Shown: one piece after another, positions 1 to 8,387 of the stretch
How positions within the stretch are numbered: position 1 is the first letter of the stretch
Layout: each line of letters opens with the position of its first letter
Source of the DNA: Caballeronia udeis
GTDB taxonomy: Bacteria > Pseudomonadota > Gammaproteobacteria > Burkholderiales > Burkholderiaceae
Assembly: GCF_001544555.2 (NCBI RefSeq)
Contig: NZ_FCOK02000066.1
Span: 1 to 55,652 of the forward strand
Length of the DNA: 55,652 bases
Reading direction: 5' to 3'
The notes under the pieces: model-generated
What the model was told of the DNA's origin: nothing
Seen by the model: the letters and a program-made list of their open reading frames with translations, nothing else
Databases searched by the model: none
Made by a program: the position numbers and the translations under genes

Positions 1-813
1 AACAGCCTGGACATCCAGGAATTCATGATTGTCCCGGTCAGCCAGCCGACCTTCCGCGAAGCACTGCGTTGCGGCGCTGAAGTGTTCCACGCGCTGAAGA
101 AGATCCTGAGCGATCGCGGCATGAGCACGGCGGTGGGCGACGAAGGCGGTTTCGCACCGAACTTCGGCAGCAACGACGAGTGCCTGTCGACGATCGTCCA
201 GGCGATCGAGAAGGCGGGTTATCGTGCAGGTGAAGACGTTCTGCTGGCGCTGGACTGCGCGGCAAGCGAGTTTTATCACGACGGCAAGTACCAGCTTGCG
301 GGTGAGGGCTTGCAGTTGTCATCGGCGGAATTCACGGATTATCTCGCCACGCTCGCCGATAAATTCCCGATCGTGTCGATCGAAGACGGCATGCACGAGA
401 GCGACTGGGACGGCTGGAAGATTCTTACCGATAAACTCGGCAAGAAGATCCAGTTGGTTGGCGACGACCTCTTCGTGACGAACACGCGCATCCTGAAAGA
501 AGGCATCGACAAGGGCATCGCCAATTCGATCCTGATCAAGATCAACCAGATCGGCACCTTGACGGAAACTTTCGCGGCAATCGAAATGGCGAAGCGCGCG
601 GGTTACACTGCGGTCATCTCGCATCGTTCGGGCGAAACGGAAGATTCGACCATTGCGGATATTGCGGTTGGTTTGAATGCCGGCCAGATCAAGACGGGTT
701 CGTTGTCGCGTAGCGACCGGATCTCGAAGTACAACCAGCTGCTGCGTATTGAGGAAGATCTCGGCGATATCGCGAGTTATCCGGGTAAGTCGGCGTTCTA
801 CAATCTGCGCTAA
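1..813 (+). CDS. eno: Enolase, C-terminal 270 residues (5' end outside window)
   Basis: Enolase converts 2-phosphoglycerate to phosphoenolpyruvate in glycolysis and is also a part of the RNA degradosome in many bacteria. The frame is open from base 1 (NSLDIQEFMIVPV), so about 155 N-terminal residues of the usual ~427 lie outside. Visible family landmarks are the Mg ligands in ALDCAAS, SIEDGMHESD and GDDLFVTN, the catalytic lysine in ILIKINQIGT, and the substrate-binding ISHRSGETED. The C-terminus SAFYNLR is normal. ftsB follows 126 bp downstream, the standard eno-ftsB order of beta-proteobacteria. Identity is secure; only the 5' end is missing. Confidence 0.98.
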   Translation, partial: NSLDIQEFMIVPVSQPTFREALRCGAEVFHALKKILSDRGMSTAVGDEGGFAPNFGSNDECLSTIVQAIEKAGYRAGEDVLLALDCAASEFYHDGKYQLAGEGLQLSSAEFTDYLATLADKFPIVSIEDGMHESDWDGWKILTDKLGKKIQLVGDDLFVTNTRILKEGIDKGIANSILIKINQIGTLTETFAAIEMAKRAGYTAVISHRSGETEDSTIADIAVGLNAGQIKTGSLSRSDRISKYNQLLRIEEDLGDIASYPGKSAFYNLR

Positions 814-939
814 CGCCTCGGCCGGAATGGACGTTAGTCCGGACGACCGCCGATTTATTCAGTCCGCTGCCTCGTGTTCCAATAAATGCGAGGCAGCGCC
901 AAATAAAGTTGAAGTGTTAGCGTTTTTCTCGCCTCTTAA

Positions 940-1395
940 ATGCGGATTGTCACCTTTGTTCTGATCCTGCTGCTGGCGATGATCCAGTATCCGTTGTGGT
1001 GGGGACACGGCGGCTGGTTACGTGTCCACGAACTGCAGCAGCAACTGGTCAACCAGACAAAGAAAAACGCCGACCTGAAACTGCGTAACGAACGCGTGCA
1101 GGGTGAAGTGGCGGACTTGCAGAACGGCACGTCGGCCGTTGAAGAGCGCGCGCGTTACGAGATGGGCATGATGAAGGACAGCGAGGTGTTCGTGCAGTTC
1201 GTTTCGCCGAATTCGCCGGCTCCTGCTAATTCGGTTAACGCGCAATCGAGTGCTTCCACACGCGGGCAAGTGTCCGCAGCCCCGTTGCGTGTAGTGCCCA
1301 ATCCGGTGTCGCGTTCGAAGGAAGAGCGCCGGGCGTTCGAGCGGCAAGCGACCAAGGACAAGATGGATGCTGTCAAGAAGAAGCAGGGTGGTTAG
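940..1395 (+). CDS. ftsB: Cell division protein FtsB
   Basis: FtsB is a bitopic inner-membrane divisome protein that pairs with FtsL through a coiled coil and, with FtsQ, controls septal peptidoglycan synthesis. The 151-residue product starts with a short N-terminus and one hydrophobic segment (about residues 3-20, ending PLWWGHGG), then a heptad-like coiled coil (about 27-70, LQQQLVNQTKKNADLKLRN) and the conserved ERARYEMGM block around 74-83. It is longer than the ~100-residue enterobacterial protein because of a Ser/Ala-rich, then Lys/Arg-rich tail, which is common in Burkholderia. It follows eno and ends at a strong hairpin terminator. Confidence 0.95.
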   Translation: MRIVTFVLILLLAMIQYPLWWGHGGWLRVHELQQQLVNQTKKNADLKLRNERVQGEVADLQNGTSAVEERARYEMGMMKDSEVFVQFVSPNSPAPANSVNAQSSASTRGQVSAAPLRVVPNPVSRSKEERRAFERQATKDKMDAVKKKQGG

Positions 1396-1428
1396 GTCCA
1401 GGTTCGTCAATCGAAGCAATCGCATGTA

Positions 1429-1466
1429 AAAAAAGCTGTTTCAACGTGAGTTGAAACAGCTTTTTT
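1429..1466. terminator. Bidirectional rho-independent terminator between ftsB and a convergent lipoprotein gene
   Basis: A perfect 17-bp inverted repeat (1429-1445 and 1450-1466) around a GTGA loop, with A-runs on the left and T-runs on the right, so it can terminate both the rightward eno-ftsB transcript and the leftward lipoprotein transcript. Confidence 0.93.
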
Positions 1467-1521
1467 CTTGGGCGCCGCGACTTTGTGGCAAGCGACGCAC
1501 AACCCAAGTACGTTTGAGGCG

Positions 1522-1881
1522 CTACCAATAATATCCGGGGTATCCGTAGCCGAAGCCCGTTCCCCATCGGTTACCCCAGCCACCGCTCGAATATCCGCCG
1601 TACACCGTAACCGGCGCGCGGTAGTACTGGGAGTAAGCCTGGGCGGCAGCTTCAGCGGCCATTGCCTGTTGCTGATCGGCCAGCACTTGCCGGTCGATCT
1701 GGTTATAGCGCTGCTGCTCAGCCGGCGAAAGCGGCTGCGGCGCCTGGTTCTGTGCGGCCGGCAAGCGGCTGTAGATAGGCGAGGGTCCTGGTGGGTCCAT
1801 CATGCAGCCGCCGAGCGCGAGCAGCGTCGCGCCGGACAACGCCACAGCCAGTTTCTTCGATACACATCCCAAAGGTTTCAT
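1522..1881 (-). CDS. Small outer-membrane-type lipoprotein, function unknown
   Basis: A 119-residue product with a lipoprotein signal: Lys-rich start, hydrophobic stretch and lipobox LGGC with the acylated Cys at residue 26. The mature part has a Gln/Ala-rich helical middle (about 50-90) and a Gly/Tyr/Trp-rich tail ending GYGYPGYYW. The start at 1881 was chosen over a codon 24 bases upstream because a clear GGAGGT ribosome site (1886-1891) lies just before it and because this start places the signal sequence correctly. It lies 105 bp downstream of hslO on the same strand. No enzymatic motif is visible and the family is not recognised beyond 'conserved Burkholderia lipoprotein'. Confidence 0.8.
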   Translation of the reverse strand: MKPLGCVSKKLAVALSGATLLALGGCMMDPPGPSPIYSRLPAAQNQAPQPLSPAEQQRYNQIDRQVLADQQQAMAAEAAAQAYSQYYRAPVTVYGGYSSGGWGNRWGTGFGYGYPGYYW

Positions 1882-1885
1882 TTCG

Positions 1886-1891
1886 ACCTCC
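1886..1891 (-). promoter_or_regulatory. Ribosome-binding site deciding the lipoprotein start
   Basis: GGAGGT on the minus strand, 4 bases before the ATG at 1881; it excludes the longer upstream reading. Confidence 0.8.
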
Positions 1892-1986
1892 AGCGGGCCG
1901 GACACTCAGCGGAACCGGATCATGACATGCCGCAGGACCGCAAACATCCATCCTGCGACGTCTTGTTACAGAGAAACGGCGTGAAT

Positions 1987-2958
1987 TCAGTGCCGTTGAT
2001 CTGGCGCCGGACTTACAGCTTGTGAGATTTCTCCAGCAACAAAAAGCTGCGCCACGTCCACGGGATCGAACTCATAGCGCTGGTTGCAGAACTCGCAGTG
2101 CACTTCCACGCTGCCACGTTCTTCGACCACGCTGTCCACTTCGCCACGTCCCAGCATCTTGAGCATGCCGCCCACTTTTTCACGCGAGCACGTGCATTCG
2201 AAACGCGCTTGCGCGGGCTCGAAATGCTGCACGTTTTCTTGCCAGAAGAGCCGCTTGAACACCGTTTCCGGCTCCTCTTTCAGCAGTTCCTCGTTCGACA
2301 GCGTGCCCCCGAGATGGCACACGCGCTGCCATGTATCGGCATCGTGTTCGCCTGGATGCGGGACGATACCGCCATCGCCGGGGAGCTTTTGCAGCAACAT
2401 GCCCACGGCACGCTCGGTGTTCGCGGCGAGCCACATGCGCGTATCCAGCTGCTCGGAGTGGTGCATATAGTGCTCCAGCACTTCCGCCATTGACGCCAGC
2501 GGCCCATGCTCGCCGCTCAGCGGCACGATGCCCTGATAAGCCTGCTGCCCGGGCTTCTTGTCGCGCGGATCGAGCGTGATCACGCAGCGGCCCTGGCCGT
2601 TGCGGTTGAGCAGCTCGGGGAGCGTCATGTCGTCGGTGATCGGTACGGGCGTTTCGCTCGCGCCTTCGATGGATTCAGCCAGCTTCGCGGTTGCCCGGAG
2701 CGACAAGTCCGAATTGCATTGGACGACAAGCATGGTCACCGGCCCGTCGCCATAGATTTGCATGATGAGCGTGCCATCGAACTTGAGATTCGCCGACAGC
2801 AGCGCGCACGCAGCCATCATTTCGCCGAGCACATTGCGCACCGGCGTGGGGTACGAGCGGCGCGTGAGCACTTCCTGCCAGGTATCACGCAGCGAGACAA
2901 TTTCGCCGCGCACCGGCGCCGCGTTGAACATGAATTTTTGAAGCTGGTCGTTAACCAC
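1987..2958 (-). CDS. hslO: Redox-activated chaperone Hsp33
   Basis: Hsp33 is a cytoplasmic holdase switched on by oxidation and unfolding of a zinc-binding C-terminal domain. The 323-residue product has the N-terminal substrate-binding core (start MVNDQLQKFMF; GPVTMLVVQCN around 72-82) and the diagnostic zinc-thiol motif C-X-C (Cys255, Cys257) followed by C-X2-C (Cys288, Cys291). All four redox cysteines are present, so it should be functional. It lies 44 bp downstream of the gamma-carbonic-anhydrase-like gene on the same strand and is probably co-transcribed with it. Confidence 0.97.
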   Translation of the reverse strand: MVNDQLQKFMFNAAPVRGEIVSLRDTWQEVLTRRSYPTPVRNVLGEMMAACALLSANLKFDGTLIMQIYGDGPVTMLVVQCNSDLSLRATAKLAESIEGASETPVPITDDMTLPELLNRNGQGRCVITLDPRDKKPGQQAYQGIVPLSGEHGPLASMAEVLEHYMHHSEQLDTRMWLAANTERAVGMLLQKLPGDGGIVPHPGEHDADTWQRVCHLGGTLSNEELLKEEPETVFKRLFWQENVQHFEPAQARFECTCSREKVGGMLKMLGRGEVDSVVEERGSVEVHCEFCNQRYEFDPVDVAQLFVAGEISQAVSPAPDQRH

Positions 2959-3002
2959 GCTTGGGTCCTTTGATCGACGGCGTAATGCGTGTCGACCGGC
3001 GT

Positions 3003-3527
3003 TCAGCCGATCCGCACGAGTTGCGCCTTGTAAAATTCGCGGCGATCGGCGTAACCACGCGTCCCCGCCTGCATCTGGGCAATATCAGCTTCCGTGAGCT
3101 CGCGCACGGCTTTCGCGGGCGCGCCGAGGATCAGGGTGTTGTCGGGAAAGGTCTTACCTTCGGTCACCACGGCGCCCGCGCCAACCAGGCAGTTGCGGCC
3201 GATGACCGCACCATTCAAGACCACGGCCTGAATACCAATCAATGCACCTTCCTTGATCGTGCAGCCGTGCAGCATGGCCTGATGGCCAATGGTCACGTTG
3301 GCTTCAATCGTCAGCGGATAACCCGGGTCGGTATGCAAGACCGCGCCTTCCTGGATGTTGCTGCCCTGGCCGAGCACGATGGGCTCGTTATCGCCGCGCA
3401 GCGCGGCGCCGAACCAGACGCTCGAGTTTTCTTCCAGTGTCACACGGCCGATGATGGTCGCTGTATCAGCGACGAAGACGCTTTCGTGGATGGTCGGGGC
3501 GGCATCGCCGAGCTTATAGATTGCCAC
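3003..3527 (-). CDS. Gamma-carbonic anhydrase family protein (YrdA/PaaY-like hexapeptide repeat protein)
   Basis: A 174-residue left-handed beta-helix protein built of hexapeptide repeats (for example IIGRVTLEENSSVWFGA and IGHQAMLHGC). The three zinc-ligand histidines of gamma-class carbonic anhydrases are in place (His65, His82, His87), as is the conserved RGD (residues 44-46). Many members of this subfamily have weak or no carbonic anhydrase activity and some act as thioesterase-like or metal-binding proteins, so the actual reaction is uncertain. It is followed closely by hslO. The start ATG at 3527 has a GGAGACAC-type ribosome site just upstream on the minus strand. Confidence 0.9.
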   Translation of the reverse strand: MAIYKLGDAAPTIHESVFVADTATIIGRVTLEENSSVWFGAALRGDNEPIVLGQGSNIQEGAVLHTDPGYPLTIEANVTIGHQAMLHGCTIKEGALIGIQAVVLNGAVIGRNCLVGAGAVVTEGKTFPDNTLILGAPAKAVRELTEADIAQMQAGTRGYADRREFYKAQLVRIG

Positions 3528-3911
3528 TGTGTCTCCTGTGAGGGCTTGACGTGAGCCATGAGCGCGGATTGGTCAACAGGCCTTGGGCGCGGGCATGGCC
3601 GGTACAATCGGATGCAATCGGTTGAAAATTCAGTCACGAGCGGATTTCAGGCGGGTCGAGCCGGTGCCATGGATTGCGGCCCCGGCGCGCCTCGTGCCAA
3701 AAATCTTCCGCAGAAAGCGCTATTTTAGCCGGTTGCGCCAAGGTGACGTGCGGCCCGGCTTTTGTGGGCCTGATCGACGGGTTCTGAGCCGGACATTCCA
3801 AACTGGTGTTTTGAATCGGCTTCCTCGGGCGGCCGGGTATCTGACGATGCTGCCGGATTGGCCGTTATCGTTTATAAGCACTGCATAAGCACCCCAAAGC
3901 ACCCCGGAATC
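3528..3911. other. Divergent intergenic region (384 bp)
   Basis: Separates the leftward carbonic-anhydrase-like gene from the rightward DUF455 gene. I see no coding region, long repeat or strong hairpin. A TATAAG at 3873-3878 could be part of a rightward -10 element, but no convincing -35 lies at the right distance. Confidence 0.5.
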
Positions 3912-4775
3912 ATGTCCGAACAGTTTGAATATTCTGTGTTCACCAGCGTCCGTCCGACTGCGCTAGCGCTGCTCAGGGAATGCGATCCTGTCGCGAAGGC
4001 AAGCGCTACCCAGCGGTTCCATGAGCGTTTGCTGTCGGGCGACACCACGCTCGACGCCGCAGCTCATATCCTTGATCCGCTTGATCTGCCCGGCCGCCCG
4101 GCGACTCCGGAACTCGTTGCGCCGTCATCGCTGAAGCGCCGCAGCATGCAGTCGGACGCGGGACGTGCCGTGTTGCTGCACGCGCTCGCGCATATTGAGT
4201 TCAACGCGATCAACCTCGCGCTCGATGCCGTCTGGCGTTTCCCGGCAATGCCCGACGCGTTTTATCACGATTGGTTCAAGGTCGCCGCCGAGGAAGCGCG
4301 CCACTTTTCCCTGCTGAGCGCGCGTCTGGCCGAATTCGGGCATCAATACGGCGATTTTCCCGCGCACGACGGCCTGTGGGAAATGGCCGAGCGCACGCGT
4401 GGCGACGTGCTGGCCCGCATGGCGCTTGTGCCGCGCACGCTGGAGGCGCGCGGGCTGGACGCTTCGCCGCCGATTCGCCGGCGTCTCGCTCAAGCGGGCG
4501 ATCACGCATCGGCGGCTATTCTCGACGTGATTCTCCACGACGAAATCGGCCACGTGCTGATCGGCAATCACTGGTTCCGGCACCTGTGCAGCGAGTCCGG
4601 CGCCGATCCGCACACCACTTACGCGCAACTGGCGGAGCAATATCACGCGCCGAAACTGCGCGGTCCGTTCAACTTCGAAGCGCGACGCGACGCGGGTTTC
4701 GATGAAGCTGAATTGCGCGCGCTCGCGGGCCTTGACGATATCGGCTCCATTCCAACTGCCCCGATTTCCCAATGA
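3912..4775 (+). CDS. Ferritin-like domain protein, DUF455 family
   Basis: A 287-residue all-helical protein. Carboxylate/histidine pairs expected of a ferritin-like di-iron four-helix bundle are visible: ALAHIEFNA (His94, Glu96), EEARHF (Glu127, Glu128, His131) and HDEIGHV (Glu211, His214). The family's substrate is not established; members resemble MiaE-type di-iron proteins. The start at 3912 (MSEQFEYSVF) was chosen over an upstream in-frame codon because it begins the conserved part and follows a GGAAT-type site. The stop overlaps the start of the next gene by 4 bases (ATGA), so the two are translationally coupled. Confidence 0.85.
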   Translation: MSEQFEYSVFTSVRPTALALLRECDPVAKASATQRFHERLLSGDTTLDAAAHILDPLDLPGRPATPELVAPSSLKRRSMQSDAGRAVLLHALAHIEFNAINLALDAVWRFPAMPDAFYHDWFKVAAEEARHFSLLSARLAEFGHQYGDFPAHDGLWEMAERTRGDVLARMALVPRTLEARGLDASPPIRRRLAQAGDHASAAILDVILHDEIGHVLIGNHWFRHLCSESGADPHTTYAQLAEQYHAPKLRGPFNFEARRDAGFDEAELRALAGLDDIGSIPTAPISQ

Positions 4776-5677
4776 CCCCTCTCAAAACGCCCGTTTCCGA
4801 ATTCATCACCACGCGCGGCACGCGGCTGCACGTGCGCCGATGGGGATTGCCCGACGCGCCCACGCTGTTCATGCTGCATGGCTGGATGGATATTTCGGCG
4901 TCGTTTCAATTTGTCGTCGACGCCCTCGGGAGCGACTGGCAGGTGATCGCGCCCGATGCCCGCGGTTTCGGGCTGTCGGACTGGCCGGTGGCGCAGGGCA
5001 GGAGCGGCCATTACTGGTTCCAGGACTATCTGGCGGACCTTGATGCGCTGCTCGACCACTACGCGCCGGCGTCGCTGAGCGGGGAGCCGGTGAACCTGGT
5101 CGGCCACAGCATGGGCGCGAACGTTGTTTGCCTGTACGCGGGCGTGCGGCCGGAGCGGGTCCGGCGAGTGGTCGACCTCGAAGGGTTCGGCATGGCAGCC
5201 ACGAAGGCGGAGCGTTCGCCCGCCCGGCTAGCGCAATGGCTCGACGATTTGCATGCGCCGCCTTCACTCAACACGTACGCCACGCTTGATGACGTCGCTC
5301 AACGGCTGATCCGCACGAATCCCCGCCTGCCGCTGGCGAAAGCGCGGTTTTTGGCCCGGCACTGGGCGAAACCCGACGATACCGGCCGTTTCCATCTGCT
5401 CGCCGACCCCGCGCACAAACTGCGTGGGCCGTTGCTGTATCGGCTGGACGAGGTGATGGCTGTCTGGTCGAAGGTGCAGGCGAAGGTCCTGCATGTCGAA
5501 GCGCTCGCTTCGCCGACCCTCGCTATGATCGCCGGAGAGGTTCCGACCACCGAATTCAAGCAGCGTTTCAAGGCGTTCACCGACTGGCGCGAGGAGATCA
5601 TCGATCACGCCGGGCACATGCTTCATCACGATCAGCCCGAACGGGTGGCAGCGCTGATCGAAACATTCTGCGCTTGA
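4772..5677 (+). CDS. Alpha/beta-fold hydrolase
   Basis: A 301-residue cytoplasmic hydrolase. It shows the oxyanion-hole motif MLHGWMD (around 34-40), the GFGLSDWP loop typical of epoxide-hydrolase/haloalkane-type folds, the nucleophile elbow VGHSMGA with Ser113, and the terminal histidine in HAGHMLHHDQPE (His282). With Ser as nucleophile it is most likely an esterase or lyase-type member; the substrate cannot be told. It overlaps the DUF455 gene by 4 bases, suggesting a shared transcript and perhaps a shared pathway. Confidence 0.88.
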   Translation: MTPLKTPVSEFITTRGTRLHVRRWGLPDAPTLFMLHGWMDISASFQFVVDALGSDWQVIAPDARGFGLSDWPVAQGRSGHYWFQDYLADLDALLDHYAPASLSGEPVNLVGHSMGANVVCLYAGVRPERVRRVVDLEGFGMAATKAERSPARLAQWLDDLHAPPSLNTYATLDDVAQRLIRTNPRLPLAKARFLARHWAKPDDTGRFHLLADPAHKLRGPLLYRLDEVMAVWSKVQAKVLHVEALASPTLAMIAGEVPTTEFKQRFKAFTDWREEIIDHAGHMLHHDQPERVAALIETFCA

Positions 5678-5773
5678 GTGTGATGCTGCCGGATCACTGG
5701 ATCGACCGATCGGTTGGCGATAGATCCGCTTTGACGCGTTGCAGTAGAATGCTTGGTAATTCCCAGAGTTTTC

Positions 5774-6607
5774 ATGATGAACGCCGACCTGCATTGCCAC
5801 TCCACTGTTTCTGACGGCCACCTCGCTCCAGCCGAGGTCGCCGCGCGTGCTCACGCGGGCGGTGTGACACTGTGGTCGCTTACCGACCATGATCAGCTAG
5901 GCGGCCAGCGCGAGGCGCGGGAAGCCGCGCAAGCGCTCGGCATGGTGTATCTCGACGGGGTGGAGATTTCGGTGACGTGGGCGGGGCGGACGGTGCATAT
6001 CGTCGGGCTGAACGTGGATGCTGAAAACCAGGCGCTGATCGACGGCCTGGCTGCCACGCGCAGCGGCCGCCAGGCGCGCGGTGAAGCCATAGGCGAGGCA
6101 CTCGCCGACGTCGGCATCCAGGGTGCTTACGAAGGCGCGCTGCACTACGTGAACGACCCGGCCATGATCTCGCGCACGCATTTCGCACGCTATCTGGTCG
6201 ACAAGGGCTACGCGGAATCGATCTCGGACGTGTTCTCTAAATATCTCGGCGACGGCAAGCCGGGTTATGTCGGCCATCGGTGGTCCAAACTGGCTGACGC
6301 CATGAAATGGATCAAGGGGGCGGGCGGCGAGGCGGTGATCGCCCATCCCGGGCGCTACGATTTCTCGCCGGTCGAATTCGCCGCGTTTTTCGATGAATTC
6401 ATCCAGCTCGGCGGCCGTGCGATTGAAGTCGTGACCGGCAGCCATACGCCGGACCAGTATCGCGAATATGCGGAAGTCGCTCGCCGGTATGGCTTCCTCG
6501 CATCGCGCGGCTCGGATTTTCACGCCGCGGGCGAGGGGCGTATCGACCTCGGCCAGTTGCCGCCGCTACCCGCCGATCTCAAGCCCGTGTGGGAGTGCCT
6601 GGTTTAA
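5774..6607 (+). CDS. PHP-domain phosphoesterase (RNase AM / 3',5'-nucleoside bisphosphate phosphatase, YciV/TrpH-like)
   Basis: A 277-residue PHP-family metal-dependent phosphoesterase. The trinuclear metal-site motifs are visible: DLHCHSTVSDG (His7, His9, Asp14), TDHDQ (Asp38, His39, Asp40), VIAHPGRY and GSDFHA near the end. The E. coli counterpart hydrolyses 3',5'-bisphosphonucleotides and trims 5' ends of RNA. A Sua5/YciO-type gene follows, the same pairing as yciV-yciO in E. coli, which supports the assignment. Start ATG 5774 or 5777. Confidence 0.9.
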   Translation: MMNADLHCHSTVSDGHLAPAEVAARAHAGGVTLWSLTDHDQLGGQREAREAAQALGMVYLDGVEISVTWAGRTVHIVGLNVDAENQALIDGLAATRSGRQARGEAIGEALADVGIQGAYEGALHYVNDPAMISRTHFARYLVDKGYAESISDVFSKYLGDGKPGYVGHRWSKLADAMKWIKGAGGEAVIAHPGRYDFSPVEFAAFFDEFIQLGGRAIEVVTGSHTPDQYREYAEVARRYGFLASRGSDFHAAGEGRIDLGQLPPLPADLKPVWECLV

Positions 6608-6907
6608 CAGGCATGCCGCGGGGGCTTATACGGCGCCGCGCGGAACCGCTTGAAATGCCGCGCACGATCCTTGCATTCGTTCACTGCTGCTTGTCGCGCA
6701 ACTGCGTGCATTTGCGGGTATTCTCGCGTGTTCGCATGGGAATCGCCCGGCGCTTCTTGTCTGATATTCGGCTTAAATACAGCTTGAAGTCAGTTTGAAG
6801 CCGCAGGCGTTATACCTGGCGCATAAAACATAAAAACACAGCGTGCGCGCCGAGCGTGTCGGCGCCGGTTGGTAGCAATCCGGACAACCCACTTACGTCA
6901 TCTGGTC
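6608..6907 (+). other. Intergenic region between the PHP phosphatase and yciO-like genes (300 bp)
   Basis: No supported gene, repeat or terminator. The last ~130 bases are more A+T-rich (two TTGAAG motifs near 6784 and 6795 and a TATACC near 6811), but their spacing does not fit a standard sigma-70 promoter. Confidence 0.4.
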
Positions 6908-7546
6908 ATGTCTCAATTCTTTCGAATTCATCCTGACAATCCGCAACCGCGACTGATCAACCAGGCGGTGCAGATCATCAACGATGGTGGCATTGTCGCG
7001 TTGCCGACCGACTCGAGCTACGCGCTGGCGTGCCATCTCGACGATAAAAACGCCGTTGAACGCATCCGCCGGATTCGCGGCCTCGACGAGAAGCAGTTGC
7101 TTTCGCTGCTGGTGCGCGACTTATCGGAATTGTCGAATTTCGCGATCGTCGATAATCGCAACTATCGTCTGATTAAATCGGTGACGCCGGGTCCTTACGT
7201 GTTCGTGCTGCAGGCGACGAAGGAAGTGCCCCGGCGCCTGTCGCATCCGTCGCGAAAGACGATCGGCTTGCGGGTGCCGAATCACGCGATCACGCTGGCG
7301 TTGCTCGAAGCGCTGGGCCAGCCGCTGCTCGGCTCGACGCTGATCCTGCCGCCCGACACCCATCCGCTCAATGACGCCGAGGAGATTCGGCAGCGGCTGG
7401 AAAAACAGATCGATCTGGTGATCGACGCGGGCGCATGCGCGATGGAACCGTCTACGGTGATCGACCTGACCGGCGACGAACCCGTGTTGGTGCGTCCGGG
7501 CCGCGGCAGTCTGGAACCATTTGGCCTGACCGCCGAAAGCGCCTGA
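6908..7546 (+). CDS. Sua5/YciO/YrdC-family protein (threonylcarbamoyl-AMP synthase-like, YciO type)
   Basis: A 212-residue protein with the YrdC fold: LPTDSSYALACHLDD near residues 30-45 (nucleotide-binding loop), KSVTPGPYVFVLQA and RKTIGLRVPNH. Sua5/TsaC enzymes make threonylcarbamoyl-AMP for tRNA t6A37; the YciO subgroup is a paralogue with poor complementing activity, so its role is less sure. Start MSQFFRIHPDNP at 6908 was chosen over a codon 39 bases upstream because it matches the usual YciO N-terminus. It follows the PHP phosphatase as in enterobacteria. Confidence 0.9.
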   Translation: MSQFFRIHPDNPQPRLINQAVQIINDGGIVALPTDSSYALACHLDDKNAVERIRRIRGLDEKQLLSLLVRDLSELSNFAIVDNRNYRLIKSVTPGPYVFVLQATKEVPRRLSHPSRKTIGLRVPNHAITLALLEALGQPLLGSTLILPPDTHPLNDAEEIRQRLEKQIDLVIDAGACAMEPSTVIDLTGDEPVLVRPGRGSLEPFGLTAESA

Positions 7547-7717
7547 AAACCCCGCACGATGACACAATAGGCAGTGAGGTTGCGCGCAGGCTTGATCATG
7601 CCGGCTCACCCTGACGCAACCTTGCGACCTCGACGCTCGCGCCCCACCGCCCGAAGGCGAACGCCAACCGCGTCCGCCGACGAGTGGCGCCACAACTGCT
7701 TGATACAATAGCGAGCT

Positions 7718-8383
7718 ATGGATTCTTCCCTGATACAAACCATCGCGGTTTACGCGCTCCCCGTGATCTTTGCGATCACGTTGCATGAGGCCGCTCACGG
7801 CTATGCAGCCCGCCTGCTGGGCGACAACACGGCTTACGTGCTCGGTCGCGTGTCGCTCAACCCGATGCGCCACATCGACCCGGTCGGTACGCTCGCCATC
7901 CCGCTGATCCTCTATTTCGTCACGAGCGGCGCGTTCATGTTCGGCTACGCCAAGCCTGTGCCTGTTGCTTTCGGCAACCTGCGTAATCCGCGCTGGGGCA
8001 GCTTGTGGGTTGCGGCCGCCGGACCGGCGAGCAATTTCGTCCAGGCGCTGATCTGGGGCGTGATCGCGGTGCTGTTGGCGTCGTTCAACATCAGCGAACC
8101 GTTTTTCACGCGCATGGCTGCGGCCGGTGTCGGCGTGAACCTGGTGCTTGGCGTGCTCAATCTGTTCCCCTTGCCGCCGCTCGACGGCGGACGCGTGCTG
8201 ATGGCGTTGCTGCCCGTACGCGCTTCGATCATGCTTTCGCGGCTCGAACCTTACGGTTTCTTCATCGTGATGGCGCTTGTCATGACCGGTACCTTGACGC
8301 GTTTGTGGCTCGGGCCGTTGGTGAGCGCCGGGTATGTCGCGGTGTCGGCCATCCTGAATCCCCTTGCTTCGCTTTTACAATAA
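7718..8383 (+). CDS. Site-2 protease family integral membrane protein (peptidase M50)
   Basis: A 221-residue polytopic membrane protein with the zinc-metalloprotease motif TLHEAAHGYAA (His23, Glu24, His27) in the first membrane segment and the third-ligand motif NLFPLPPLDGGR near residues 148-159. There is no PDZ or CBS domain, so it is a short group-3 S2P. Substrate unknown. The stop lies just before the trpS start (5 bp), so it is probably co-transcribed with trpS, the usual beta-proteobacterial arrangement. Confidence 0.9.
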   Translation: MDSSLIQTIAVYALPVIFAITLHEAAHGYAARLLGDNTAYVLGRVSLNPMRHIDPVGTLAIPLILYFVTSGAFMFGYAKPVPVAFGNLRNPRWGSLWVAAAGPASNFVQALIWGVIAVLLASFNISEPFFTRMAAAGVGVNLVLGVLNLFPLPPLDGGRVLMALLPVRASIMLSRLEPYGFFIVMALVMTGTLTRLWLGPLVSAGYVAVSAILNPLASLLQ

Positions 8384-8387
8384 ATCC

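Noticed and set aside
6589..6798. Small open frame after the PHP phosphatase
   Set aside because: Overlaps the end of the previous gene, has no ribosome site and shows no recognisable features.
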